A program made the translations under genes and the position numbers. The notes beneath the pieces are model-generated. The model did not search any database. It saw nothing but the letters and a program-made list of their open reading frames with translations, and had not been told where the DNA came from. This document shows positions 19,318 through 28,657 of a stretch of 64,000 bases of DNA, piece by piece. The first letter of the stretch is position 1. The number at the start of each line of letters is the position of its first letter. The stretch comes from Ruegeria sp. Ofav3-42 (GTDB taxonomy: Bacteria; Pseudomonadota; Alphaproteobacteria; Rhodobacterales; Rhodobacteraceae), in contig NZ_JAKRGB010000008.1 of NCBI RefSeq assembly GCF_022347725.1, positions 62,001 through 126,000 of the forward strand. The letters are read 5' to 3'.

Positions 19318-20342
19318 CGGGTCTTCGCCAGCATCGCCAGGCGGATCATGGCCCGCTCGACCAGCGCCATAGCGGGCGCAGTTTGGCCAGCCGAACGTAA
19401 CGACAGGTCCGTGTCCGTAAGCACCGTCAATGCGGTTTGCAGTTTAGGCGCGCCCCAGCCTTGGGCCTGCCGCAATATGCGGTCACGGCGTTTTCCGTAG
19501 ACCGGCGGTCGCAACTTGCCGATCCCTTGCGCGGCACCACCGGGGTCGGATGCGCAGGCGTAAAGCGTTCGGAAATGCCGGGTCGCGCCGATACACAGGC
19601 TCACGGCGTTGGTGCCCTGCGATTGTAGACGCCGGATCAACGGGCCGATCTCGCCTGCGCGGCCTTCGGCGACCACGTTCAGTACATCGTCCAGGGCGGC
19701 CTCGGTCGAGCGTGGCGCGCACGCTTCGATGTCTTCGATGGTCAGCTCAGAACTGTCTCCGCGCTTATAAAGTGACAGTTTTTCAATCGTCTGTGCAAAA
19801 TCCCCGGGGCTGATGCCGGTCGCCAATTCAGTAATTGCCGACATCGAATCACGTGGGATGTTCTTCAAACCGGCTTCGGAGAGAATCCGTTCGACCTCGG
19901 CCCGCGAGGGCGGATCGTCGTAGATACCGACGGCATAGGTCGATGGATGCGCCTCGAAAGCCTTGCGGATTTTCGAGCTGGCTTTCAACTGCCCGGCAGT
20001 GACAATGATCTGTGCATCTCCGGGCACCCAGTCTTCCAGTGCGGCGATGACCGCAGGGGCGGCGGTGTCAGTTGTGTCTTCGACAAACACGGCGCGGGGG
20101 CCGGGAAAGAACCCCACGGCCTTGACGGCATCCAGCAACAAGGCGGGATCACCGCGAAGATCGCCACCCGGCATCCGCGTCAGTCGCATCTCTTCTTCGG
20201 CATTTGCGCCCAAAAGCGCAGAGAGCACCTGCTGACGCTTCAACGCTACCCGCATCGCATCGGCACCATAAATCAGCAGCCCGGTCTTGTTCGCATCGGG
20301 TCTGGAGAAATACCCCTCGGCCTCGCGCGGGCTCAGCTTCAT
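19314..20342 (-). CDS. holA: DNA polymerase III delta subunit
   Basis: HolA is the clamp-loader subunit that opens the beta sliding clamp. The 342-residue protein starts with the family pattern of an early LLIYGADAMRVALKRQQVL strand-helix, continues with the AAA+-like fold without a Walker A, and ends in a collar domain. Length is normal. It is the distal gene of DUF3576-leuS-lptE-holA; its ATG overlaps the lptE stop by four bases. The lptE-holA order after leuS is common in proteobacteria, which strengthens both calls. Confidence 0.92.
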   Translation of the reverse strand: MKLSPREAEGYFSRPDANKTGLLIYGADAMRVALKRQQVLSALLGANAEEEMRLTRMPGGDLRGDPALLLDAVKAVGFFPGPRAVFVEDTTDTAAPAVIAALEDWVPGDAQIIVTAGQLKASSKIRKAFEAHPSTYAVGIYDDPPSRAEVERILSEAGLKNIPRDSMSAITELATGISPGDFAQTIEKLSLYKRGDSSELTIEDIEACAPRSTEAALDDVLNVVAEGRAGEIGPLIRRLQSQGTNAVSLCIGATRHFRTLYACASDPGGAAQGIGKLRPPVYGKRRDRILRQAQGWGAPKLQTALTVLTDTDLSLRSAGQTAPAMALVERAMIRLAMLAKTR

Positions 20343-20830
20343 GCGGACAAGCCCGGAGTGGCGTAGAGGCGGTTGATGATCTGATCGGACAGAATCACCA
20401 TGAGGCGTTGGTTTGCATCCCGCTCATCCGCCAGTGTCGAAACTGTCGAACCGGCTGCCGAATACCCGACAAAGTCCGTCACAGTGCCCGAGGCAACAAT
20501 CTGGCCCGTTGCGTTGGACCTGAGCGAATAGTTCGCAGTGCCATTGATCGTATAGCGGTTGGTTTCGTTGGTGGTCGTGATCGCCGCAGAAACTCTTCTT
20601 GTCCGCACCGAAACGTCCAGATTGTATTCGTTGCCGGATGTCGCGCTGCGACCGAGCCTTTGTTCCAAATTCTCAATCAGAAGATAGCTAGTGACTGAAT
20701 TCGGCGCGGAAACGGCAACCTTTCCGTACAGGGCCGATCCGGCCCCGCCCGGTGCGTAGACCGGCTCAAAGCCACAGGCGGCAAGCGCCAGCGGCATCAG
20801 CAACAAGGTTCTGCGATCAAACGACGACAT
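20339..20830 (-). CDS. lptE: LPS-assembly lipoprotein LptE
   Basis: LptE plugs the LptD barrel in the outer membrane and helps insert LPS. The 163-residue protein has a lipoprotein signal with lipobox LAAC (cysteine at about residue 21) and then the typical [10 protein letters not shown] start of alphaproteobacterial LptE. The rest is beta-rich with the expected helix near the C-terminus. The ATG at 20830 lies inside the 3' end of leuS. LPS relevance agrees with lpxK and waaA elsewhere in the window. Confidence 0.88.
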   Translation of the reverse strand: MSSFDRRTLLLMPLALAACGFEPVYAPGGAGSALYGKVAVSAPNSVTSYLLIENLEQRLGRSATSGNEYNLDVSVRTRRVSAAITTTNETNRYTINGTANYSLRSNATGQIVASGTVTDFVGYSAAGSTVSTLADERDANQRLMVILSDQIINRLYATPGLSA

Positions 20831-23369
20831 TAACAATCCGGCCCGGTACTACGATCACTTTCTTGGGCGCATTGCCATCCAGCGCCTTTTGCACAGCTTC
20901 GGTGCTGAGCGCGATTTTTTCAACCTCTGCCTTGTCCAGATCCTTGGCCACGCTGATTTCCGCGCGGCGCTTGCCGTTGATCTGGATCGGCAGTGTGACG
21001 GTATCGTCGATCAGCATCGCCGGATCGGCAACCGGCCATGGCGCAGTGGCCACAAGCCCTTCGCCACCCAGCAGCTGCCAAAGCTCTTCGGACAGGTGCG
21101 GGGTCATCGGCGACATCAGCTGTGCCAGCGTTTTGGCGGCGTCGCGCTTGGCTGCGGTGCCGGCCTTGGATTTGGCCAGTGTGTTGGTGAAAGCGTAAAG
21201 CTTGGCGATCGAGGCATTGAAGCCAAAGGATTCCACACCGCCGGTCACGTCATGAATAGCTTTATGCATCTCGCGCAGCAGCGTTTCGTCCTCGGCATTC
21301 GCAGGCACATTGGATTCGGCGATTTCCGAGACGATGCGATGCATACGGCTGAGGTGCTTGAAAGCAGCCTCGGCCCCCGAAGCCGTCCATTCCACGTCCC
21401 GTTCGGGCGGCGAATCGGACAGCACGAACCAGCGGGCCGTGTCCGCACCGAAAGCCGAGATAATGCTGACCGGGTCGACCACGTTCTTTTTGGATTTCGA
21501 CATCTTGGCCGAGGGGATGATCTCAACCTCGGTGCCGTCGGCCAGTTTTCCGTCAGTAACGTTTTCCGGCAGGTGATAGACCGGGCGACCATTGGAGTCC
21601 CGGGTCTGGTAAATCTCATGCGTCACCATGCCTTGGGTGAACAGTGCATTGAATGGCTCGATAGCCTTTTTCGGCAGATGCCCGGTGATGTTCATCGCCC
21701 GTGCAAAGAAACGGGAATAGAGCAGGTGCAGAATCGCGTGTTCGATACCGCCGATATACTGGTCGACATTCATCCAGTACTCGGCTTCGGCCAGATCGGT
21801 GGGGGTTTCAGCGTGCGGGGCGGTGAAACGGGCGAAATACCAGGACGAATCGACGAAGGTGTCCATCGTATCGGTTTCGCGCTTGGCGGGCGCACCGCAC
21901 GACGGGCACGGCGTATCACGCCAATTCGGATGGCGGTCCAGCGGGTTACCCGGGATCGAAAAGTCTATGGGTTTGCCGTTGCCATCGTCATAGGGCAGTT
22001 CGATCGGCAGATTCTCTTTCTTCTCGGGCACCGTGCCGCATTTTTCGCAATGCACAACCGGAATCGGGCAGCCCCAATAGCGCTGACGGGACAACCCCCA
22101 GTCGCGCAGGCGGTATTTTGTGACGCCTTCGCCCCAACCGGCTTTTTCCGCGAAGCCGACTGTGGCGTTGATTGCTTCGTCACCCGTAGCTTCGGTCAGC
22201 CCCGCGAAATGGTTCACCCAGCGGACTTTCTCGGTTTTGGGCGGTACAAAGGCGATCTTGTCGACCGGAGTATCGTCATCCAGCGCAAAGAATGTGTCGA
22301 CAACCGGCAGGCCGTATTTGCGGCAGAAATCCAGGTCGCGCTGGTCATGCGCCGGGCAGGCAAAGATCGCGCCTGTACCATAGTCCATCAGGATAAAGTT
22401 CGCGATCCAGACCGGCAGTTCCCAATTCGGGTCCAGGGGGTGCTTGACGCGGATACCAGTGTCATAGCCCAGTTTCTCGGCAGTCTCGATGGCTTCTTCC
22501 GTTGTCCCGCCCTTGCGGCATTCCGCAACGAACTCGGCAACTTCGGGGCTTTCTGCCTCAAGCTGCTTAGCAATCGGATGATCCGGCGAGATCCCGACAA
22601 AAGAGGCACCCAGCAGCGTATCGGGCCGGGTCGTGTAGACGGTGATTGGCTCTTCGCCATCGGTGCGTTCGAACCCGAACTGCAGGCCTCGCGACTTTCC
22701 GATCCAGTTTTCCTGCATCAGGCGCACTTTGGCAGGCCAGTTGTCCAGCGTATCCAGTGCGTCGAGCAATTCCTCGGAATAGTCCGAAATCTTGAAGAAC
22801 CACTGAGTCAGCTCGCGCCGTTCGACCAATGCACCCGAGCGCCAGCCGCGGCCGTTTTCCACTTGTTCATTGGCCAGAACGGTCATGTCGACCGGGTCCC
22901 AGTTCACTACGGCGTTTTTGCGGTAAACCAGCCCAGCATCGAGCATATCCAGGAACAAGGCCTGCTGTTGACCATAATATTCCGGGTCGCAGGTAGCGAA
23001 CTCTCGGGACCAGTCGATCGACAGGCCCAGAGGCTTCATCTGGCCGCGCATGTCGGCGATATTGCTATAGGTCCAGTCCTTCGGGTGGCCGCCGATGGCC
23101 ATAGCGGCGTTTTCCGCAGGCATTCCGAACGCATCCCAACCCATCGGGTGCAGCACATTGTGCCCGGTTGCCAGTTTATGACGCGCAATCACGTCACCCA
23201 TCGTATAGTTGCGCACATGCCCCATATGGATTCGGCCAGACGGGTAGGGGAACATCTCAAGCACGTAGTATTTCGGCTTATCCGCCTTGTGCTGGGCGGT
23301 GAAGATCCCGGCCTTGTCCCAGGCTTCCTGCCATTTTGCTTCGATTTCGGTGGCCGAGTAGCGCGACAT
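20817..23369 (-). CDS. leuS: Leucyl-tRNA synthetase
   Basis: This 850-residue class I synthetase charges tRNA-Leu. The HIGH-type signature is [13 protein letters not shown] near residue 45, and the second signature KMSKSKKN lies near residue 610. The large editing insertion (CP1), the zinc-type cysteines (HCEKCG and [10 protein letters not shown]), and the C-terminal anticodon-binding domain are all present. Length is normal for bacterial LeuRS. Its 3' end overlaps lptE by 14 bases, and a terminator-like hairpin separates it from the DUF3576 gene. Confidence 0.98.
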   Translation of the reverse strand: MSRYSATEIEAKWQEAWDKAGIFTAQHKADKPKYYVLEMFPYPSGRIHMGHVRNYTMGDVIARHKLATGHNVLHPMGWDAFGMPAENAAMAIGGHPKDWTYSNIADMRGQMKPLGLSIDWSREFATCDPEYYGQQQALFLDMLDAGLVYRKNAVVNWDPVDMTVLANEQVENGRGWRSGALVERRELTQWFFKISDYSEELLDALDTLDNWPAKVRLMQENWIGKSRGLQFGFERTDGEEPITVYTTRPDTLLGASFVGISPDHPIAKQLEAESPEVAEFVAECRKGGTTEEAIETAEKLGYDTGIRVKHPLDPNWELPVWIANFILMDYGTGAIFACPAHDQRDLDFCRKYGLPVVDTFFALDDDTPVDKIAFVPPKTEKVRWVNHFAGLTEATGDEAINATVGFAEKAGWGEGVTKYRLRDWGLSRQRYWGCPIPVVHCEKCGTVPEKKENLPIELPYDDGNGKPIDFSIPGNPLDRHPNWRDTPCPSCGAPAKRETDTMDTFVDSSWYFARFTAPHAETPTDLAEAEYWMNVDQYIGGIEHAILHLLYSRFFARAMNITGHLPKKAIEPFNALFTQGMVTHEIYQTRDSNGRPVYHLPENVTDGKLADGTEVEIIPSAKMSKSKKNVVDPVSIISAFGADTARWFVLSDSPPERDVEWTASGAEAAFKHLSRMHRIVSEIAESNVPANAEDETLLREMHKAIHDVTGGVESFGFNASIAKLYAFTNTLAKSKAGTAAKRDAAKTLAQLMSPMTPHLSEELWQLLGGEGLVATAPWPVADPAMLIDDTVTLPIQINGKRRAEISVAKDLDKAEVEKIALSTEAVQKALDGNAPKKVIVVPGRIVNVVV

Positions 23370-23392
23370 GGTGCGGTCCTTCGTAAATGAAA

Positions 23393-23414
23393 ACGCCGGG
23401 CATGAACCCGGCGT
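23393..23414 (-). terminator. Hairpin between the DUF3576 gene and leuS
   Basis: ACGCCGGG and CCCGGCGT form a perfect eight-base-pair stem with a six-base loop; on the minus strand it is followed by TTT. It may terminate or attenuate the DUF3576 transcript before leuS. Confidence 0.65.
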
Positions 23415-23441
23415 GGTAATATTGTGATTTTCGGCGGGTGG

Positions 23442-23930
23442 CTAGAGCTTGTTGTCCGCAATGCGCAACTGACGTGCGCGATTCAGGATCGCATCCTCGA
23501 CCGCCCGCGTCGTCGCGGCACTCACCGGAGCGCCTCCGCTGGTCTGCAGTGCAACCGACAAGGACCGTGCGGCCAGCGCCGGGTCACTGATGTGAACGGT
23601 CGCGCGATACTGCCGCCCGCCACCCGGCGGTGTTCCGTAACCGGTTACGATAACGCCGGTAAACGGGTCGACTTCCTGCACAGGCAGAAAGTTCAGTACA
23701 TCCAGTGACGCAGCCCATAAGTACCGGTTCACATTAACGATCTGCTCGGCATTGCCGCGGTCGAACACATCCCAGATGGTTGTGCGATTCGGATCGTTCA
23801 GTTCGCGTTCCGCTGTGCGAGTGCTGTCTGTGTTAAGCAAATCCGGATTCGGAGCAGCACCCCGATTCTGTCCGCAGGCCGACACGGCAGCAGTCACTAT
23901 GATCAAACCGAAAATCGTCTGCAGGCGCAT
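23442..23930 (-). CDS. DUF3576 lipoprotein
   Basis: This 162-residue protein has a lipoprotein signal ending in VSAC (cysteine about residue 19) and belongs to DUF3576, an alphaproteobacterial family usually next to leuS. The conserved core is WDVFDRGNAEQIVNVNRYLW and the VDPFTGVIVTGYG stretch. It is probably anchored in the outer membrane facing the periplasm. No molecular function is established as far as I know; the constant association with leuS-lptE hints at an envelope role. Confidence 0.85.
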   Translation of the reverse strand: MRLQTIFGLIIVTAAVSACGQNRGAAPNPDLLNTDSTRTAERELNDPNRTTIWDVFDRGNAEQIVNVNRYLWAASLDVLNFLPVQEVDPFTGVIVTGYGTPPGGGRQYRATVHISDPALAARSLSVALQTSGGAPVSAATTRAVEDAILNRARQLRIADNKL

Positions 23931-24212
23931 TGTCGACTGGTCCTGTTTAACTTGGTCTACTTTGTTAGGTGTTACTCCTAGACAAGGTCCAGTTCAGCAA
24001 CAACCCTATTCTTATTACATATGTGCGGAGTGGTGCGCAGATCGGCCCTGAAATCCGACTGTGGCATCCTTGCACCAATTTGTGGCCAATGCGTAGTTCA
24101 CTTTTAAGCCGAGCTTGCGTGAAGGGGGCAAAAAGAGCGAAACGGTTCCCGTGCTGAGACATGTGCTGAGGCATATGTCGAGTAGAAAAACTTTGAAACC
24201 GAGGGAAACAAG

Positions 24213-25280
24213 ATGAAAAAAGTTCTCTTCGCAACGACCGCGCTGATCGCAACCGCAAGTGTTGCAGCAGCCGACGTTCGCTTCAGCGGCTACGGCCGTT
24301 TTGGTATTGGTTACCAAGAAGACCGTTCGGGCGACGTTCCGAACTTCACCGTTGACACAACTGCTGGCAGCCCAACCGAAGGTCAAGTTGTCCGCGGCAA
24401 CAACGGCGTGGCTGACGCAGACGCAGAAGCAGACGTCGACACCGACAACACCATCCTGGTCTCGCGCTTCCGTCTGAACATCGACGGTGTTGCAGAAACC
24501 GATGGCGGCGTTGAGTTCTCGGCTCGTGTTCGTCTGCAGGCTGACGAAAACGCCGACAACGGCGAGCAGAACCGCGCTGGCCTGAACGGCGCACGTTTCT
24601 CGGTCATCTACGGTGGTCTGCGTGTTGACGCCGGCAACGTTGCTGGTTCGTTCGACAACCTGGCAAACTACTACGGTAACGAGCCGGGCCTGGAAAGCTT
24701 CATCGGCCAGTACTCGGGCGTTGACTACGACTTCCTGAGCTACACCTCGACCGGTAGCGGTTCGAACGCTGTGTTCTTCCAGTACGCAGTTGGCGACTTC
24801 GCCTTCGGCGCGTCCTATGACCAGGCGACCGTCGCACTTGATGGTGTTCCGCAGGATGCAGACCGCTGGGACATCAGCGCGACCTATTCCTTCAACAACA
24901 TCACCGCTGCACTGGCCTACGGTCAGACCAAGGCGAACGTGAACAGCAGCAGCGAAAAGCAGTCGCTGACCGTTCTGACCCTGGGTGGTGAATGGGGTGA
25001 CTTCTCGGGTACCCTGTTTGTTGCAGACGATGACGTTGTAAACGACGCTCGCAACGGCACCGCATACGGTCTGTCGGCAGCCTACAACATCGGCGCGGCA
25101 ACCACTCTGACCTTCGCTTACGGCGACGGTTCGGCGGACGACGACCAGCAAGAGTATGGTATCGGCGCGATCTACGACCTGGGCGGCGGTGCATCGCTGC
25201 GCGGTGGTATCGGCAACGAGAAGCGCGGCGACGCAGACGGCCGTATCCGTGCTGACTTTGGTGCTCAGTTCAACTTCTAA
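24213..25280 (+). CDS. Outer-membrane porin
   Basis: This 355-residue protein has a signal peptide cleaved after ASVAAA, followed by an alternating-strand beta-barrel sequence starting with DVRFSGYGRFGIGYQE and ending with the aromatic terminus FGAQFNF expected for BAM recognition. It resembles the general porins of Rhodobacter and Roseobacter relatives. The very acidic first loops (ADADAEADVDTDN) suggest a calcium-binding or cation-selective entrance, which is inference. Codon use is strongly biased, as expected for a highly expressed gene. The 282 bases upstream hold its promoter, and a strong terminator follows. Confidence 0.9.
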   Translation: MKKVLFATTALIATASVAAADVRFSGYGRFGIGYQEDRSGDVPNFTVDTTAGSPTEGQVVRGNNGVADADAEADVDTDNTILVSRFRLNIDGVAETDGGVEFSARVRLQADENADNGEQNRAGLNGARFSVIYGGLRVDAGNVAGSFDNLANYYGNEPGLESFIGQYSGVDYDFLSYTSTGSGSNAVFFQYAVGDFAFGASYDQATVALDGVPQDADRWDISATYSFNNITAALAYGQTKANVNSSSEKQSLTVLTLGGEWGDFSGTLFVADDDVVNDARNGTAYGLSAAYNIGAATTLTFAYGDGSADDDQQEYGIGAIYDLGGGASLRGGIGNEKRGDADGRIRADFGAQFNF

Positions 25281-25302
25281 GTTGATCTATACCGCAAAGT
25301 TT

Positions 25303-25335
25303 AAGGGCAGGTCTTCGGACCTGCCCTTTTCTTTT
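25303..25335 (+). terminator. Rho-independent terminator after the porin
   Basis: AAGGGCAGGTC and GACCTGCCCTT form a perfect 11-base-pair stem closed by a UUCG tetraloop and followed by TTCTTTT, one of the strongest terminators in the window. Confidence 0.93.
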
Positions 25336-25382
25336 GTGCCGACTTGGTGTTTTTCTGCGCCCAAAGCAGAGAGAGGAAACCC

Positions 25383-26042
25383 ATGTCGCTGCACGACATT
25401 ACCGCCCGCATCGCCAAAGCCGAATCCACCGCCGGACGGCCAGAGGGGTCGACGAAACTGATCGCGGTCTCAAAGGTTCAGCCGAATGAGCGGGTTCAGG
25501 ATGTGCTGGAACAAGGGCACCGGTGTTTCGGCGAAAATCGGGTTCAGGAGGCGGCCGGAAAATGGCCAGACTTCATGGAGAAATTCTCTGGCATCGATCT
25601 GCACCTGATCGGGCCCTTGCAGACCAACAAAGCCCGGCAGGCAATGGAGTTGTTCAGCGCAATTCACTCGGTGGATCGGCCCAAGCTGGCCAAGACGCTG
25701 GCGAGACTCGCGCAGGAAGTCGGTCACTGCCCGGAACTGTTCATTCAGGTTAACACTGGGGAAGAAGAGCAAAAAGCCGGTGTCATTCCCAGCGATGCGG
25801 ACGCTTTCATCGCCGAATGCCGGGCGCTGGACCTGCCGATTCAGGGGCTGATGGCGATCCCGCCGATTGATGAAGAACCTTCGCTGCATTTTGCGTTGCT
25901 GGCCAAGATTGCCGAACGCAATGGATTGCAGGGCTTGTCGATGGGGATGAGCAGTGATTTTGAACAGGCGATAGCGTTAGGTGCCACGCATGTGCGCGTT
26001 GGGTCTGCGATCTTTGGCGAACGGGTCAAGCCCGAGGGATAA
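25383..26042 (+). CDS. YggS/PLPBP pyridoxal-phosphate homeostasis protein
   Basis: This 219-residue single-domain alanine-racemase-fold protein binds pyridoxal phosphate but has no known catalytic turnover; family members keep free PLP in balance. The Schiff-base lysine is in KLIAVSKVQP. FGENRVQEA, HLIGPLQTNKA and GLSMGMSSDFEQAI are all characteristic. The ATG at 25383 follows AGAGAGGAAACCC; the frame extends upstream, but only from inside the porin terminator. It overlaps the convergent L,D-transpeptidase gene by 17 bases. Confidence 0.94.
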   Translation: MSLHDITARIAKAESTAGRPEGSTKLIAVSKVQPNERVQDVLEQGHRCFGENRVQEAAGKWPDFMEKFSGIDLHLIGPLQTNKARQAMELFSAIHSVDRPKLAKTLARLAQEVGHCPELFIQVNTGEEEQKAGVIPSDADAFIAECRALDLPIQGLMAIPPIDEEPSLHFALLAKIAERNGLQGLSMGMSSDFEQAIALGATHVRVGSAIFGERVKPEG

Positions 26043-26526
26043 TCAGGCGCGTTCCGGGGGCTATTCTACGGGCAATCCAATGCAGGTGGTCGCGGCGAAA
26101 CGCGACGCAGCCTTCGGTCGGGTGACCCGGACGCCGCCATTGGTGCAGGAAAATCGCCGACCCGTGGCCCGGTACAGCGTTTGGCCAATTCCAGTCGGTG
26201 ATCAGCACAAGATCGTATAGCGGGTCAGAGCGTCGCAGTTTTTCGTGGCTGTGTGCATAAGGCGCGCTGACCATTTGATTGTATTGGCAGTCGCCGCTGT
26301 CATCCGACCAAAAGTCGCCTGGACCTATAGGAATTGCCCACGAGGTAGGCGCCGCAAGCCTGTCCGGCCGATACAGCATGCCGACGACGTGATGCACCCC
26401 GGTTGGCGTTGCTCCGTCGCCTTCGCGCTTGCTGTCGGTCAACCCGCCTTTGCCAATCGAACAGGGGAACACTCGCCCTGCAAACCGGACGCCGCGTGGT
26501 GTCAGAACAAGATCGTCAGGCGTCAC
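26026..26526 (-). CDS. L,D-transpeptidase (YkuD) family protein
   Basis: This 166-residue YkuD-domain protein has the catalytic histidine-cysteine arrangement as IFLHQWRRPGHPTEGCVAF, the last part being the nucleophile motif. It would form 3-3 crosslinks or attach proteins in peptidoglycan. No signal peptide is visible, which is odd for a periplasmic enzyme; an early start or an alternative export route is possible. The GTG start at 26526 overlaps the ribA stop by four bases, so it is probably translated from the ribA transcript. Confidence 0.88.
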   Translation of the reverse strand: MTPDDLVLTPRGVRFAGRVFPCSIGKGGLTDSKREGDGATPTGVHHVVGMLYRPDRLAAPTSWAIPIGPGDFWSDDSGDCQYNQMVSAPYAHSHEKLRRSDPLYDLVLITDWNWPNAVPGHGSAIFLHQWRRPGHPTEGCVAFRRDHLHWIARRIAPGTRLIIPRA

Positions 26527-27617
26527 AGCAGGTGGCCTGATTTTGCCGCCTTGGTTGCCAAATATCCGCGATTATGGGCCGTTTCACCCACCTTGAGCGG
26601 TACACGCTCGGTCACGGCGATTCCCGTCTTTTCCATCATCGCGATCTTCGCCGGGTTATTGGTCAGCAACCGTACCGAGTTGAAACCCAATTCCTTCAGA
26701 ATGTCCGACCCCAGCCGGAAGTCGCGCTCATCGTCTTCGAAACCCAGCCGGTGATTGGCCTCGACCGTATCAAACCCCTGATCCTGCAGGAAATAGGCAC
26801 GCATCTTGTTGGCAAGGCCAATGCCGCGCCCTTCCTGATTGAGATACAGCAATACGCCAGAGCCTTCGGCCCCCATCTGAGCCAGCGCGCCGCGCAATTG
26901 CGGGCCGCAGTCGCATTTCAGGCTTCCCATCAAATCGCCGGTGAAGCAGGCGGAATGCAAACGTGCCAACACCGGTTTGTTGCGGTCCGGACGCCCGATT
27001 TCCACCGCGTAATGCTCTTCACCGCCATCTTCGGGGCGAAAAACATGCAGGCGGCCCGCCTCAGACACCTCCATTGGCAAACGTGCTGCCGCGATTTCGT
27101 GCAAAGCGCTGCGGTCGGCCAGATGCGGCGCGGCGCGGGTATGGTCGATGCAGGTCAGGCCGTGGGTTGCAGCAAAGTTGCGCCCATCCTCAATAGGAAC
27201 CACGACAGCCGCGGGCAGCAACCGAGCGGACTTGGTCAGTGCGATGGCAATACGGTGCAGGTTCGCACCGCCCTGCCGCTCCGACATCAAGGGGCCTTTC
27301 ATCGGGGTTTTCAGGTCATCGGACGGATCGGCCACAGCCTGAACCCAGGTGATATCGGTGTCTGATGGAATGATCACGCGCGCCAGATCGCCATCATAGG
27401 CCCGCGCCTTCAGAGTTTCTGCCCGTCGAACGGTTATGGCAACAACCGGCTGGCCATCCAGGCTCCGCAAATCTGCAAGCCGTTGCGCGCTCAGCGTTTC
27501 CGACGCAATCGCCAATACGCTGAATCCGCTGTCATCTGTCAGAACAACCGGAACGCCCATGCGCAGATCGGCGCGGGCGCGTGCCAGCAATTCCGAGATA
27601 TCGGGGACAAAACTCAT
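26523..27617 (-). CDS. ribA: GTP cyclohydrolase II with degenerate RibB-like N-terminus
   Basis: This 364-residue riboflavin-pathway enzyme opens GTP to the pyrimidine precursor. The C-terminal half (about 155-355) has the zinc site in CFTGDLMGSLKCDC, YLNQEGRGIGL, and the usual LGFEDDERDF and LLTNNPAKI segments. The N-terminal 150 residues look like a RibB (3,4-dihydroxybutanone phosphate synthase) domain (MGVPVVLTDDSG, LPAAVVVP), but the acidic catalytic run of RibB after the DD is absent. Thus only the cyclohydrolase is likely to be active, and a separate RibB should exist elsewhere. Confidence 0.93.
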   Translation of the reverse strand: MSFVPDISELLARARADLRMGVPVVLTDDSGFSVLAIASETLSAQRLADLRSLDGQPVVAITVRRAETLKARAYDGDLARVIIPSDTDITWVQAVADPSDDLKTPMKGPLMSERQGGANLHRIAIALTKSARLLPAAVVVPIEDGRNFAATHGLTCIDHTRAAPHLADRSALHEIAAARLPMEVSEAGRLHVFRPEDGGEEHYAVEIGRPDRNKPVLARLHSACFTGDLMGSLKCDCGPQLRGALAQMGAEGSGVLLYLNQEGRGIGLANKMRAYFLQDQGFDTVEANHRLGFEDDERDFRLGSDILKELGFNSVRLLTNNPAKIAMMEKTGIAVTERVPLKVGETAHNRGYLATKAAKSGHLL

Positions 27618-27777
27618 TCAGTTACCCTGTAACGTTCCAGCCTTCCTGTAACCTGATCAGGGGGAAATGTGAAACAATTCCTCTGCGTTAGACACGAGGG
27701 CGTGAGACCATTGCAGTAAATCTTGTTGATTGCATCTTCCGCACGCAAATGGTGGAAAAGGCTTAGGAGGACCGGAC

Positions 27778-28464
27778 ATGGCTCAGCTCAAGAAAATCCT
27801 GCTGGTGGATGACGATGAAGACCTGCGCGAGGCGCTCAGTGAGCAACTTGTGATGACCGAGGATTTCGACGTGTTCGAAGCAGCGGATGGGCAATCTGCC
27901 ATGGAGCGCGCACGCGAGGCGATCTATGACTTGGTTATTCTGGACGTTGGCCTGCCGGACACCGATGGGCGAGAGCTGTGCCGCCTGATGCGTAAACAAG
28001 GTGTCAAAAGCCCGATTCTGATGCTGACCGGCCATGACAGCGACGCGGACACCATTCTGGGCCTGGATGCCGGCGCCAATGATTACGTCTCGAAACCGTT
28101 CAAATTCCCGGTGCTTCTGGCCCGCATTCGCGCGCAGCTGCGCCAGCACGAACAGTCCGAGGACGCGGTATTCGTTCTGGGCCCGTATACCTTCAAGCCC
28201 GCCATGAAGATGCTGATCACCGAAGAAGATCGGAAAATCCGTCTGACTGAGAAAGAAACGAACATTCTCAAGTTCCTGTATCGTTCGGCCGATGGTGTGG
28301 TTGCCCGCGACGTTCTGCTGCACGAGGTCTGGGGCTATAACGCTGGTGTCACTACGCACACGCTGGAAACCCACATTTATCGACTGCGCCAGAAGATCGA
28401 GCCCGATCCCTCGAACGCGCGCCTTTTGGTCACAGAATCGGGTGGATATCGCTTGGTGTCGTAA
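27778..28464 (+). CDS. cenR: OmpR-family response regulator CenR
   Basis: This 228-residue response regulator has an N-terminal receiver (acidic pocket DDDED, phospho-acceptor Asp56 in LVILDVGLPD, Lys in VSKPFKFP) and a C-terminal winged helix (about 130-226) with the motif HTLETHIYRLRQKIEPDP. The sequence fits CenR, the essential alphaproteobacterial regulator of cell-envelope and division genes paired with the CenK kinase. No kinase gene adjoins. The ATG has an excellent AGGAGG ribosome site. About 160 bases of upstream DNA hold its promoter, and its transcript ends in the structured region at 28524-28595. Confidence 0.85.
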   Translation: MAQLKKILLVDDDEDLREALSEQLVMTEDFDVFEAADGQSAMERAREAIYDLVILDVGLPDTDGRELCRLMRKQGVKSPILMLTGHDSDADTILGLDAGANDYVSKPFKFPVLLARIRAQLRQHEQSEDAVFVLGPYTFKPAMKMLITEEDRKIRLTEKETNILKFLYRSADGVVARDVLLHEVWGYNAGVTTHTLETHIYRLRQKIEPDPSNARLLVTESGGYRLVS

Positions 28465-28523
28465 CCCTGACTGGATTGACATGGGTCAAAGTGATACTCT
28501 GGATGTGTAATTAGATTACTCCC

Positions 28524-28552
28524 AACCCGCGCATGTCCGGGTTAAGACATGC
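28524..28552 (+). other. Pseudoknot-like or alternative RNA structure after cenR
   Basis: In 29 bases two perfect pairings interlock: AACCCG (28524-28529) with CGGGTT (28538-28543), and GCATGTC (28531-28537) with GACATGC (28546-28552). They are either mutually exclusive hairpins or a compact pseudoknot. An ACCTCC stretch (28553-28558), complementary to ribosome-binding sites, follows, then the terminator. It may be a 3' UTR element or the body of a small RNA. Confidence 0.4.
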
Positions 28553-28568
28553 ACCTCCCTGTTGGACT

Positions 28569-28595
28569 GCCGGGCCTTATGGCCCGGCTTTTTTT
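28569..28595 (+). terminator. Rho-independent terminator
   Basis: GCCGGGCC and GGCCCGGC form a perfect stem with a TTAT loop, followed by seven T residues. It ends the cenR transcript, or a small RNA located between 28465 and here. Confidence 0.93.
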
Positions 28596-28657
28596 GATAT
28601 GTAATCAAGTGCTACGCCCTGAAATCACGGGCGTAAATCCGAACAGATCTATGGCAC

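Noticed and set aside
20889..23390. An 833-codon open frame on the plus strand opposite leuS
   Set aside because: Long antisense frames are common opposite high-GC genes. It mirrors the third-position bias of leuS and has no domain.
24015..25151. A 378-codon minus-strand frame opposite the porin
   Set aside because: The porin is unambiguous, with signal peptide and terminal aromatic residue. The antisense frame is Val/Cys-rich noise from its codon bias.
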